NCBI GenBank assembly: GCA_002917075.1 | Contig: NTMA01000058.1 | Span: forward strand, 62,001-126,000 | Direction: 5' to 3' | Origin: Hawksworthiomyces lignivorus | Lineage: Eukaryota; Ascomycota; Sordariomycetes; Ophiostomatales; Ophiostomataceae | DNA length: 64,000 bases | Shown here: positions 10,603 to 21,684 of the stretch, piece by piece | How the letters are laid out: every line of letters starts with the position of its first letter | Numbering within the stretch: position 1 is the first letter of the stretch | The notes under the pieces: model-generated | Told to the model about the DNA's origin: nothing | What the model saw: only the letters and a program-made list of their open reading frames with translations | The model's database searches: none | Made by a program: the position numbers and the translations under genes

Positions 10603-11727
10603 ATGCCGCCACAGCTTCCAGCTCCGTCATTGGCGCGGTCATTGGGCCGCTGCCTCGCAGAAAGCAGGGCTAGCAGCCTTGCTATTTCGTCCACCTCCAC
10701 CTTCTCCTCGACCTCAACCTCGACATCGACCTCAACCTCTTCCTCTCTCTCACAGCACAGCACAGCCAGATTACGGCAATGGTCGCAACGCACGGCAGGC
10801 ATCCACACGACGGTGGCAGCGCGGGCAGCCGCCGGCTCGGCGGTGTCTGCGAGCCGGCTGCTCCCCGCGGACTACGTACCGCCGACGCAGCCGCCGAGCG
10901 CGAAGCGGCCGGACATCCGCAAGGCGCAGCTTCTGCGGACGTACACGTCGCTGCTGCGGTCGACGCCGCTGATGCTGGTGTTCCAGCACAGCAACCTGAC
11001 GGGCCCGGAGTGGACGGCGCTGCGGCGCGAGCTGGGGGCGGCGTTAGAGCGGGCGGCGGCGCAGCAGCAGCAGCTGGGCGTGGCGTGGCCCGAGGAGCTG
11101 GCGTCGCGGATCCAGCTGCAGGTGATCCGCACGCGCATGTTTGACGTGGCGCTGCGGGTGACCGAGTTCTTCGACCCGGCGGCGGTTGCCCCTGCAACCA
11201 CCAACAAAAAGACGTACAACCACGATCTGTCGGCCGCCGCGTACGCCGCGATCAAGGCGGCGGCAGCGTCGGGCGCCACGGCGGCCGACAACTCGGCGTA
11301 CGGCCAGCTGGCGCCGCTGCTGGTGGGCCCGCTGGCGGTGCTGACGTTCCCCGCGGTGTCGCCGGCGCACCTGGCGGCGGCGCTGTCGGTGCTGGCGCCC
11401 AGCGCGCCGGCGTTCCCCCCCCCCTCGCGCAAGAAGAGCCCCGGCTACTACGACCCGGCCGTGCAGAGCGCGCTGCAGAAGCTGCTGCTCGTGGGCGGCC
11501 GCGTCGAGGGCCGCGCCTTTGACGTCGACGGTGTGCGCTGGGTCGGCGGCATCGAGGGCGGCCGCGCCGGCCTGCAGGCCCAGCTCGTCGCCCTTCTGCA
11601 GTCCGCCGGCCTCGGCCTCGCCACCGCCCTCGAGGGCGCCGGCAAGAGCCTCTGGCTCACCATGGAGGGCCGCCGCACCATGCTCGAGGACGGCGGCGCC
11701 GCCAAGGACGCGCCCAAGGAGACATGA
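10603..11727 (+). CDS. MRPL11: Mitochondrial large-subunit ribosomal protein uL10m (MRPL11-like)
   Basis: Single exon, 374 aa from the ATG at 10603. The N-terminus is Ser/Thr/Arg-rich without acidic residues, as expected of a mitochondrial presequence. It is followed by [18 protein letters not shown] and a segment like L10 proteins in which the strand [12 protein letters not shown] precedes an E-W-x-x-L-R-x-E-L helix. The middle ends with [12 protein letters not shown], matching the L10 'GP' region. The family forms the base of the mitochondrial ribosomal stalk. Assignment rests on these segments and overall layout, and the C-terminal third is variable. Confidence 0.82.
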   Translation: MPPQLPAPSLARSLGRCLAESRASSLAISSTSTFSSTSTSTSTSTSSSLSQHSTARLRQWSQRTAGIHTTVAARAAAGSAVSASRLLPADYVPPTQPPSAKRPDIRKAQLLRTYTSLLRSTPLMLVFQHSNLTGPEWTALRRELGAALERAAAQQQQLGVAWPEELASRIQLQVIRTRMFDVALRVTEFFDPAAVAPATTNKKTYNHDLSAAAYAAIKAAAASGATAADNSAYGQLAPLLVGPLAVLTFPAVSPAHLAAALSVLAPSAPAFPPPSRKKSPGYYDPAVQSALQKLLLVGGRVEGRAFDVDGVRWVGGIEGGRAGLQAQLVALLQSAGLGLATALEGAGKSLWLTMEGRRTMLEDGGAAKDAPKET

Positions 11728-12308
11728 CGCTTATGATCGGAAAAAGAAAGAGAACTCCGTATCCAATTATGCCTCCTGTACTCTACTGCACAATTATGTA
11801 TTATATATACCACAATTATCGGCTGCAATGGCGTTGAGCATCAAATATGTAGTTCATGTGCCTAATCATACCGTGTAGCTAATGTGCCATACCGTATCTA
11901 GTCGATGATAAATACTGTATTGATACTGTGCCAGCCTACGGGGCTACTGGCTATATTACGAGTACGACCTAGGCCCAGGCTTGCGCAGACGGGGTCGTCT
12001 TGTCGCTGGCATGGAGATTGCGCTGCTTCGTCGTGTTATTACTTGCATTCCCGCTGCTATTAAAACCGTCCCAGCTTCATCCTCCCTCTCGTTCTCCGCA
12101 CAGCGTCATCACCCGCGCGGATTCTGTCACAGCCGACGGGAGCAGGAGGAGGACAATTCTGGTCGTTCAAGCAGGCATTTTGCTAAGATTTTTTATTTTT
12201 ATTTTTTTTGTTTTCTTTTCCGCTTTCTTCCTTCTTCCTTTTGTGTGTTTGTTTCGTCCACTGCGCCCCGTCTTCTCCTCACGCCTCCAGCTAAAATTCG
12301 CGAAAACG
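11728..12308. other. Intergenic region upstream of the DUF4870-like gene
   Basis: About 580 bp with the 3' UTR of the mitoribosomal gene and the promoter and pyrimidine-rich leader (TTTTCTTTTCC tracts near 12190-12290) of the next gene. No gene is seen. Confidence 0.5.
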
Positions 12309-13113
12309 ATGGATTTCGCTCCCTACCAGTCCTCCCCGCCGGAGCACGAGCGCGTGATGTCGCCCCCCGCCGGCGGCAACACCGCCTCGCCGCGCGCCTC
12401 CCTCGAACGGCGGCCCTTCTCGCCGCGGCAGCAGCAGCAGGGCAACACGGCCAGCCCGCCGCCGCTGCAGCACCCGCAGCCGCAGCGCCAGTGGTCCGGT
12501 GGTATCCCCAGCCCCAGTTACTTCTCCTACCAGCAGGGCGGCGGTGCTGCTGGCGGCGGCACGCCCGACGTGCTGTACGATGGCGGCCGCGACGGCGTGA
12601 TCAGCGAGTTCGACACCAGCCTCGGCCTGCGGCTCGACTACGAGGCCTGCCTCGCGTACCTGGCGGTGCCGCCGCTGGGCTCGATCCTGCTGCTGATCCT
12701 CGAGCGGAAGAGTGACTACGTCCGGTTCGTAGACTATATATTTTCCTGGGGAGGGTTTCTGGTTTTGTTTTCTGTTTGTTTCCCCCCTTTTTGGCTAACA
12801 ATCGCCTTCTCTTTCTTTTTCTCAGATTCCACGCATGGCAAGCCAGCCTCCTGTTCACGCTCGTCTTCGTCGTGCACCTCCTCTTCTCGTGGTCGACCTT
12901 CCTGAGCTGGCTGATCTTCCTCGGCGACCTGGCGCTCATGGCGTGGCTGACGCTCAACGCCTACCGCGACGCCGACACGCTGGACAGGTAAGACGCAAAG
13001 AGACACGAGCGAGACTCACGCAAGTTATCCTGTTCTTCACTAACACTCTTCTGCGCAGATTTGAGGTGCCATTCATTGGCCCCATCGCAAGCAAGATTGT
13101 CGACGACGAATAG
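12309..13113 (+). CDS. Small polytopic membrane protein, DUF4870/UPF0132-like
   Basis: Three exons: 12309-12724, 12826-12987 and 13059-13113, giving 210 aa. Introns are 101 and 71 nt with GTTCGT/CAG and GTAAGA/CAG boundaries. The N-terminal 100 residues are Pro/Gln/Gly-rich and disordered. The C-terminal half holds three hydrophobic helices: ACLAYLAVPPLGSILLLILE, LLFTLVFVVHLLF and FLSWLIFLGDLALMAWL. The splice-spanning SDYVRFHAWQ and the tail FEVPFIGPIASKIVDDE match the arrangement typical of UPF0132/DUF4870 membrane proteins (helix, E-K/R-x-x-x-V-R-F-H-A-x-Q, two helices, then P-x-x-G-x-x-A). Function is unknown. The ATG is the first after the pyrimidine-rich leader. Confidence 0.85.
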
Positions 13114-13998
13114 TCCCTCCTACGAATTTTCTCTTCCTCCACACTACTTTGCGCTCCAGCCCTCTGTACATATACCCAACATCTTTCTCAGCTGACCTCC
13201 TGCGATGTTCAACTGCCACGAGACTGACTCTTTCTCTACATTTCCTTTTTATTCTTATTGTGGATTCTGACCGCGCTTTCGCTTCCAAGACTGCGCATTC
13301 ATCACGTCTTTTCCAGCCAGGCTTGGCGTTTGAGGATTCGGCTTTTTCTGGATGTATATCCTCCCTTTTTTGTGTCTTTTTCTCTTTTTCTTTCCCTATT
13401 TTCAGCCCATGCGAGGCCGTCATCCTATCTGCAAGAACTATTGATAAACAAATATACCGTAAATCCTGTGTTGTGCATCGCCCATGTGGCCCATGTGGCC
13501 CATGTGAAAGCCTCGTGCTCGCTCTGTATCTCCTAAGCGCTCTCGATTTCCGTGCTATATTAATCACGTGACACACAATCAATGGCTTTGTCAGCCTCGT
13601 TGCTGGTGTGGCGGACGACGCGCGCTACGTCGCCTGCCTATGGCCCCTGCTATTAGCCCTCTCTCTCAGCCCAGAACAGCTCCACGCCGTAAAGTCGAAA
13701 AGAAGCATGAAGAAGCTCTGCCACACACACACACACACACACTCCATCACAACAGCAACTCTCTCTCGCATCATCGATTTCTCATCATTCTCTCACACAC
13801 CCTCTCACCCTCCACCACTCCCCCAATAATCGAAACTGAGATTCTATTAAACTTCTTATCTCAATAGAACACAGCACGCTAGACGTCTCGTGTCTCTCTT
13901 TTTCTTTTGTCAACACCTTGCTCTTCTGTTCTTTCCACCTCCCCGAACCCTGAACGCCATAACGAACATCCTCCTCTCTATACTCTCTATACCCCAAC
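13114..13998. other. Intergenic region with CA microsatellite, upstream of RPT5
   Basis: About 880 bp of pyrimidine-rich sequence. It contains a short (CA)n run near 13722-13741 and a CCCATGTGG triplication near 13490-13506. Long open frames here look like low-complexity translation rather than genes. It should contain the RPT5 promoter and a long 5' UTR. Confidence 0.5.
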
Positions 13999-15728
13999 AT
14001 GTCCACACTCGAGGAGCTCGACGACATTGAGCGTCATGAGCGCGAAGACAAGGACGAGAAGAAGGACGGCGGCGACGAGAAGGACGGCAAGGACCGCAAA
14101 GATGGCGGCGGTGGTGGCCAGGGCAAGGCCGAAGGCGACGCAGAGATGAAGGACGCCGAGCCGGAGGAGGACGACGTATTGGACGAGGAGATTCTCAGCC
14201 TGAGCACCCAAGAGATCATAACACGCCGGAGGCTGCTCGAGAACGAGTCGCGGATCATGAAGAGCGAGTTCCAGCGGTTGTCGCACGAGAAAGCGACGAT
14301 GGGGGAGAAGATCAAGGACAATATGGAGAAGATTGCTAATAACCGGTACGTTCCCTTTTCCTAGTCTGCCTTTTTCTCTTGGGTGTCCTTCTATTTCTTT
14401 CGTCTTCGGCTCCTCGCTACTTTACTCGCCTGCGTCTCATGGACGATCTGCTGACCCGCCTCGCATCCAGGCAACTTCCATACCTGGTAGGCAACGTTGT
14501 AGAGCTGCTCGACCTCGACCCGACGGCAGAGTCCTCCGAAGAGGGCGCAAACATCGACCTGGACGCAACGCGCGTCGGCAAGTCTGCCGTCATCAAGACC
14601 TCCACACGGCAGACCATCTTCCTGCCGCTGATCGGCCTCGTCGACCCGGAGACGCTGAAGCCGGGCGACCTCATCGGCGTGAACAAGGACTCGTACCTGA
14701 TCCTCGACACCCTCCCCGCCGAGTACGACAGCCGCGTGAAGGCCATGGAGGTCGACGAGAAGCCCACCGAGAAGTACAGCGACGTCGGCGGCCTAGACAA
14801 GCAGATCGAGGAGCTGGTCGAGGCCATCGTGTGGCCCATGAAGGAAGCCGACCGCTTCAAGAAGATCGGCATCAAGGCACCCAAGGGTAAGCTCGCTGCC
14901 TGCCTCTCCTCCTCCTCATCTTCCTCTGCATCCCTCCCTAGAGAGCTGAATGTTTTCTGACGCACATGCTTTTTGACAGGCGCCCTCATGTACGGTCCCC
15001 CCGGCACCGGCAAGACGCTGCTGGCGCGTGCGTGCGCCGCCCAGACCGACGCCACCTTTTTGAAGCTGGCCGGCCCGCAGCTCGTGCAGATGTTCATCGG
15101 CGACGGCGCCAAGCTGGTGCGCGACTGCTTCGCCCTGGCCAAGGAGAAGGCGCCCGCCATCATCTTCATCGACGAGCTGGACGCCGTCGGCACCAAGCGC
15201 TTCGACTCGGAGAAGTCGGGCGACCGCGAGGTCCAGCGCACCATGCTGGAGCTGCTGAACCAGCTCGACGGCTTCGCCTCCGACGACCGCATCAAGGTCC
15301 TGGCCGCCACCAACCGCGTCGACGTCCTCGACCCCGCCCTGCTGCGCTCCGGCCGCCTCGACCGCAAGATCGAGTTCCCCCTGCCCAACGAGGAGGCCCG
15401 CGCCCAGATCCTCAAGATCCACAGCCGCAAGATGAAGGTCAACCCGGCCGTCAACTGGGGCGAGCTGGCCCGCAGCACCGACGAGTTCGGCGGCGCCATG
15501 CTCAAGGCCGTCTGCGTCGAGGCCGGCATGATCGCCCTGCGCATGGGCAAGAACCAGATCAGCCACGAGCACTACGTCGACGCCATCGCCGAGGTGCAGG
15601 CCAAGAAGAAGGATGTACGTTGCATTTTTCCTTTTCTTTCTCTTTTCCCCTCTTCCCTTCCTCTTATTATCTTCTCTGGACGCGAGCTAACCTTTTTTTT
15701 TTACCAGACGGTCAACTTCTATGCTTAG
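13999..15728 (+). CDS. RPT5: 26S proteasome regulatory ATPase subunit 6A
   Basis: Four exons: 13999-14345, 14471-14886, 14980-15614 and 15708-15728; 472 aa. It is one of the six AAA+ ATPases of the 19S base that unfold ubiquitinated substrates and open the 20S gate. Visible features are a charged N-terminus (about 1-60, rich in K/D/G), a coiled-coil start ([19 protein letters not shown]), the OB-fold region, Walker A GPPGTGKT at 260-267, Walker B IIFIDE ending at D319-E320, the sensor-1 segment AATNRVD and the arginine-finger region [11 protein letters not shown]. The tail NFYA is the Rpt5 HbYX-type motif that docks in the 20S pocket, and it is encoded by a separate seven-codon last exon. The third intron is 93 nt with no in-frame stop, so retention would insert 31 residues and keep the tail. 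The [16 protein letters not shown] segment differs slightly from the usual DEFNGAQLKAV. Confidence 0.97.
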
Positions 15729-16220
15729 AAAACAACATCAATTTCGCCGGTGCGGTCTCTTGCTGTCCCGCGTCGTGTGTCGACGGCCGGGAGGAGGCGG
15801 GAGAAGAGAGTAGAAGAGGAGGGACAGTCTTCTTTTTTTTTATGTACAAGTAGCCACAGCTTTGTCAAGAGCTTTTTGGTAGATGGCATGGGACGTGGTA
15901 GATACGGAATTCATTCCACAACGCATATAATTTCTTCTGCCGGGGACGCGGGAGGTAGTCTTGTGTATTAAAAAAATAAGAGAAAAAGAGAGAAAACAAT
16001 ATAAAGGCCTTGTCCAGATCAAAGAAAATGAGAAAACGACGCTGCCCATGAGGGGGCTTGGATATTTATTATGGAGAATGCTTTGTGACTACATATGCTG
16101 AACGCTTTTTATATCTAAAAAGAAAAGATCTAGACGGTACCTCGCCTGTCTTGTGTGTCCCAAGCAGAGCCTCTGCCTAGATGGAGGAAGAGCGAGAGAG
16201 AGAGAAAGAGAAAGAGAGAG
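15729..16220. other. Convergent 3' spacer, RPT5 / casein kinase 1
   Basis: About 490 bp between two stops on opposite strands. It is AT-rich, with a GA-rich run near 16189-16220 at the kinase 3' end. No gene is seen. Confidence 0.5.
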
Positions 16221-19200
16221 CTAAGGACCCTTGCCAAAGCCCTGCTGCACCTCTTTGCCGGCCACCTTGACGACCTTGCGCGTCCCGGAGGCCGTGCGGT
16301 ACACGAGGGCAAACACCTCGTTGCTGGGGTCGTCGTCGTCGGCGTCGATGATGTCGCCGTCCTTGTCGTCCACCTCGAGCGGCGCGTCGTCGGCGACCAG
16401 CGCGCTCGTGTCGACGTCGAGCGACAGGTGGCCCATGCCAGCGCGGACGGCGGCAGAGGGGCTGCGGTCGTCGTCTGCGGCGGCGGCGGCGGCGAGCAGC
16501 GCGCTCCGCGAGAAGCGGCTGGCCCCCCCGCTGCCGGTCCGCTGGCTGCTCGGCGTCGCAAACACGGGCAGCGGCGGCAGGCGGCCCGCGTGCTCCGCGT
16601 CGCCCGTCTCCTCGTCGTCGACCTCCAGGGGCGCGGCAGACGAGAACGGAAAGCTGTGCGCCGGCTCGCTCTTTGCTGCTATTGGCGTGGCTGCGGCTGC
16701 TGGAACGGGGGGCACGGCGGACGCCAGCTCATCAACGGCGATAGGAACCGGCTCGAAGTGCATGACGTGCACCGCGCCGCGCTCGGGCGTCTGCGCGAGC
16801 GGAGGCCCCACAACCTCCTCTAGCTGCTCTAGGCCCTCGGCTCGTATATCTGCAGCTGCAGCTGAGCCGTCCAGCGCGCCCTCTGCTGCTGGTGCCGCCG
16901 CCTGCGCTTGCGCCGCCTGCTCCTCCTGCAGCGCGCGCAGCCGCTGGGCCTCCTTCTGGATGGCAGCGACAACCTCGGCGAGCCACGCCTGCACGCGTCC
17001 CGCGCCGGTCCAGTCGCCGTCCTGCAGCAAGCGGTCCGACAGCGTCTCGAGCTCGGCGATGACCTTGCTGAGCGTCTTGTCGAGCACCTCGGTGAAGGCG
17101 GGCGCCAGGAGGGGCCCGCCGCCGCCGCCGCCGCCGCCCACGCCCAGCCCGCTGAGCCCGCCCAGCCGCGTCGACATGGGCGCCAGCGGCCGGTGGTAGG
17201 CGCCGGGGCTCATGGTGCTGCTGCGGGCGGCCAGCGCGGCCGCAGCTGCCGCCGCCGCGCTGACGGCCGACGTGGGCCCGCCGCCGCGGCCACCCGCGCG
17301 GCCCACGGCGCGGTGGAACGCGTAGCGCTTGGCCATGACGTCGCGGTACAGCGTGACCAGTGTGCGCTGCGCCTCGCTGTCGTAGTAGTACGGGAAGCCC
17401 GCGTAGCCCGCGCGCAGCAGCACCCGCGTCGTCGGCGGCGGCCGCAGGTCCGACGCGAACTCAGATCGCCGCCGCTTGCCGCCGCCGGGAGGGGACGCCG
17501 GCGGGCCTACCACGATGGGCCCGCTGCGCAGGCTGCCGCTGCTGATCTGTAGCTGAGGCGTCACGGGGCGCGGCGTGACGGGCCGCGCGTCGGCGGGCTC
17601 TGGGCTCGGCCGCGGTATCGTCGTCGTAGTAGTAGTAGTAGTAGTAGTAGTAATAGCGGCAGGAGTAATCGTAGAAGTGGTAGCTGTCGATGCTGTTCCG
17701 GTCGTTGCTGCTGTCGCCGTCCCTGCCGCGCCTTGGATATCCACGAGCGGGGGCGACTCGCCAGCCGCGCCAGCCGGCGAAGCCGAATGTGGCGGCAGCA
17801 GCGGCGGCCGCGCTGCTAAGGGCGACGTTGACGGCACCCGCGGCGCGTCTCCGATGGACGCTGCAGACGCAGCAGCAGCTGCTGCCGCTGCCGACGCCTT
17901 TTTTGCGGCCGTGCTGCCCGCCGGCGGCAGCAGCGTCCAGTCGTACACGCCGTCGTCGCAGTCGCCCTGGGCCGCCAGCACCCCGTCGAACAGGCCGCGG
18001 AGGTGGTCGTAGCCCGGGTCCTCCTCAAACGCCAGCCCGCGCGTGTACGTCAGGTACTGCGCAAACGCTGGCGGGTAGCCGCGGCACAGGTCCTCGATGG
18101 ACGTCGCCATCTTCTTCTCGCACATTAGGTCGTGCCGCACGTCGTTCTGCGCCGCCTTGACTCCCTGCCACGGCAGGCTCCCCCGCAGGAAATACAGCAG
18201 CACGTGGCCCAGCGCCTCCAGGTCGTCGCGCCGCGACTGGCTGCGCCGGCAGTGCGCGTTGACGCTCATGTACCGCGCCGTCCCCGACAGCGACTGCGCC
18301 TCGCCCCACGGGATGTGCGCGTTCGTGTCTGGGTCCACGTACGGCTTCGCCATGCCAAAGTCGATCAGGTGCACCATGCCCGCCGTCTCCGTCCCAGGTA
18401 GGCCCACTAGGAAATTCTCCGGCTTGATGTCCCGGTATATCAGCCCGTTTTCGTGAATGGCCTGGATTCTCGTGATCTGGAAAACCGAAATAGAAAATCA
18501 CGCGTCAGTAACAAACTTCTGGCTCCAGCGTAATCAAAAAATTGTGCTTCTCACCATCTGCTTGGCCAGCATAGCCACCGTTTTGATCGAAAACCGCCGG
18601 CCACAGTCGTGTAGCAGCTTCTCCAAGGACGGTCCGAGCAGGTCCATGACCAGAACCTTGTGGAAGTCCATTTCGCCAAACGAGTAGATTTTAGCAATAC
18701 CGGCTGCTCTTTGAATTAGCACACTGCTCATGAGAATCATGACAAAGGTCAAACATGAAAGATTGCCAAGACAAAAATGAGACGTCACATACGGCAGTCG
18801 TTGAATCGTTTATACATGCGGAATTCATTTCGCAGCTGCGTCGAGTCGTTTCTTCGAAGCTCCTACAAAGCAGTCAGTAGGCAGAAGAAGAGATAGAAAA
18901 AAAAAAAAAGCAATTGGCCCAACGCGAGCATGCTCACAAATTTAGCAGCCACCTGCTTCTTGGGGCCGCTCTCGCCAGCGGTAGTGGCCGCGCCAAGCGG
19001 CAGCAGCTCGCCGCGGTAGACGACGCAAAAGGTGCCCTCGCCGATGCGCTCGCGGACGCGGAGGCGGACCTTCTGCTCGCCGGCGCCGCCGATCTGCTCG
19101 ACGGACCCGCCGCTCTGGGCCAGCGCGCGCTGGCGCTCGTCCAGCTGCTCGCGGCTCTGCAGCCGGCCCGCGAGCTGGGGCACCACCGCGGCCAGGTCGT

Positions 19201-19321
19201 CGAGCGCGGCAAGTGTCTTGGTCAGGGCGGCGTCGCTGTCGCCGTCCGCGCCACCTGCACTGGCGGCGCTGAGACCCGCGCCCGGGCCTCTCTCCCAGCC
19301 GGAGGCGGCGGCCATCGCCAT
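16221..19321 (-). CDS. Casein kinase 1 family protein kinase with long low-complexity tail
   Basis: Four exons: 19321-18938, 18862-18793, 18703-18555 and 18476-16221; 952 aa. Kinase signatures run across the splices: glycine loop ERIGEGTFCVVY (about 91-102), catalytic lysine K127 in VAAKF, FNDCPGIAKIYSFG, catalytic loop LIYRDIKPEN, LIDFGMAKPY, and the CK1 signature SGTARYMSVNAH...SRRDDLEALGH with YFLRGSLPWQG. Substrate-loop details resemble the YCK (plasma-membrane) branch more than HRR25. Unusual points are about 90 residues before the kinase domain and some 500 after it. The tail contains Ala runs, an 11-Thr run, a 7-Gly run and a probable coiled coil (about EKLQRLRALQEEQ-like). No C-terminal Cys pair for palmitoylation, as in yeast Yck1/2, is present; the protein ends QQGFGKGP. 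The ATG at 19321 is the first in frame; a second follows two codons later. Confidence 0.92.
17626..17653. repeat. (GTA)n microsatellite inside the casein kinase gene
   Basis: About nine tandem GTA units on the + strand (TAC on the coding strand, read as ACT/Thr in frame) encode most of the poly-threonine run in the kinase tail. Confidence 0.8.
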
Positions 19322-21088
19322 TTTGTGCAATAAAAAAGGCGTCTCGACGGGGGGTTGTTGTTTTGTGTATATATATGCGGATGCGCGCGTGCGCCTGCTT
19401 GCAGCCCGTCTAAGTGTAGGCTGTGCAGCGCAGCTCAGAGGAGCCTTTCAGATCCGGCCAATACCGTTCAGCATAAACCCAAAAAAAGAAAAGAAAAGAA
19501 AAGAAACAAGAAAACGGCTTCCTGCAACTCGCACGTCCGCCCTACATCTGGACAGACGAGAAACACTTTCTTTCAAATTTGGCTGTCCGATGGAGAGGGA
19601 AATTTCAGCTTCTATTCCCCAGGGTCGCACTCTTTGTAAGATGCCCCTCAAAAAAATAAAAATAAAATAAGAAAACAACCAGTGGATAGTCCAAATCTCG
19701 AGCTAAGGGATGGGATGGACCAGCTCAGAGCGCTAAATAAGATTCCCTCCAACGAATCGACGAGGAGAACGAGCGAACGGCTTGGGCTGAGAAGAGCAAG
19801 GAAGAGAGGGACAGAGAGGGATATCACCGGTCTGGCAGCGGCAACACAAGCGGCAGCGAGGGAAATAGGAAGAAAGTTAGGGCTGGTTTTATTTCCCTCC
19901 CGCTTTGCCTCGCATCGCGGGATTGGCTTTTTTTTTTTGGTCTGTTTGATGATGTGTTCAATCCCTCAGGGCTTTTTTTTTTTTCTGGTTTTCTTCATGC
20001 AAGACCCTACAGCCCTAAGCCTTTTCAAGGGACGTGGGATGCACCGAAGAAGGAGAATCAACGACGAGAGGCAAAGACAAACAAAAAGTGACAGTTTGCT
20101 GTAAATGACGCTAATACTGCGGCTACTGAGCGCCGTTGGCGTAAGCTTCCGCAGTGCCAGGCGCGGATCGGATAAGACACCCAACAGAGGAAGACACCGA
20201 CAGGGTGTGAAAGAGGGAGAGGGAGGGAGTAGGGGGGGGAAGGAGAAAACTGAAAATTGATAAATGAGAGGTCGAAGGGAAGGGGTAGAAACAAGTCTAC
20301 GAAGGGTGAGAGCGGCGTCGGAGACAAAAAAGAAGGGCGAAACGAGAGAATATCAATGGAAGCCTTACGGACTACGCCTACGAATATAAACTAGTCATCG
20401 AGATGTGGGCGCATGTAAGGCGTGGAGCATGGGTAGGTGGGAAAGGGATGCTCGGAAGACGTCTAGAACGAGGAGGTGGAAAGCTGAAAAAGAAGAAAAA
20501 AGGTGGGGGATAAGAGAAACGTGAGAAAGAGTGGGACACACGGAGGGTACGAGTAGCTGATACTGGCGATACTAGGAGCAGCAGAGCAAGCGAAAGCGAA
20601 GAGGGCCGCAACATGGCAGCAAAAGAGAAGTTTCTCGGCCGCTACGAGAGAGGACAGGGCACCGGGGCACGTAGCACAGAGGTGATAGTCGTCGTCGTGG
20701 TGTGTAGTGTGGTGTAGTCCGTAGTCGTATACATAATAGTATGGTTGTAGTGTGGGTTGATCGAACTAAGTTGCCTGACCAGGGCGGAGGGCGATGTCAA
20801 TGTCTGGTTGACGTTGAGGTTGCATCATCCAGGCGCTTGCTCGACCAGCATTTCCAGGGCCGCTAGGATCAGGCAAAACTATGTAGTCGTACATACCATA
20901 CAGCACACATACATAGGGTGGGAATCCGTCAGTGTCACTAATCCGACCCATGCAAAATTCATGCAAGACTTGCATGCAGTTGAAATTGGCATGGAAACTT
21001 TTCTAATTCGCATTCAGGCCTTCTGTCAGTTTTGCTTGGTTCGTATCCTCTCCTGTTGCCTCTCTCTCATCTCTCTCATCTCTCTCAT

Positions 21089-21120
<32 letters not shown>

Positions 21121-21684
21121 GGTGACGAGAACCCCGAGCGGGGCCTGAAATTGCATCACTGCTCGGAGAATAAGAGCATCTAGGACGGCAAGGTTGCAAC
21201 GAGCTCTGTGCGACGTACGATGGCTGAGATTTTCCACGGCCGAGCTAGGCAACTAACTTGCAATCGCTGCCAAAGAAGTGTATATAAAAGCGCTCATAAA
21301 ACCAACAGCCAACAAGTTCGTCACATCTGAACCCTGCAAAACACAAATAAGACCGTCTTGTCAGCTTCCGTTTGTAGAAGGGAATCAAAAATAAAAATTT
21401 AAGTATAAAAATAAAAATAAAAATAAAAATTAAATTGCCGCTGTGACTCAGCGGAGTGTGAGAACATGACAGTTCTACGAATAGGAGATCTAACTGATGA
21501 AGAAAAAGAGTCGGTTCAGGACCATCTACATATTTTCAAGGTAGTCCTATTTCAAGATGGCCGCACCCTAGTAAGGTTTACGTAGATTTTTGAGAGAATT
21601 TTCCATGCCACAAGCGAGACTTGCGGTCAGACTTCAAAGACGCTGAGGAGCGCCCGGCATCTCCAACAATGGGAACTAAAACAT
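19322..21684. other. Gene-poor low-complexity region upstream of the kinase
   Basis: About 2.4 kb with no supportable protein gene. It is purine-rich (GAGAGG/GGAAGG) from about 19780 to 20640, which would be pyrimidine-rich in the kinase 5' leader on the other strand. A CATCTCTCT tandem followed by a T-run of about 34 occupies 21060-21120, and an A-rich (AAAATA)n run lies near 21386-21430. It ends at the tRNA gene. Confidence 0.5.
21060..21120. repeat. CATCTCTCT tandem plus long T-tract
   Basis: Three to four copies of TCTCTCATC are followed by about 34 consecutive T. Simple-sequence DNA with no coding potential. Confidence 0.85.

Noticed and set aside
13149..13571. 140-codon open frame upstream of RPT5
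   Set aside because: Phe/Ser/Leu-rich translation of a pyrimidine-rich leader; no homology recognised and lies in the expected RPT5 promoter.
21480..21660. Possible second RNA gene just upstream of the tRNA
   Set aside because: No A/B-box pair, no cloverleaf and no U6/5S-like signature found.
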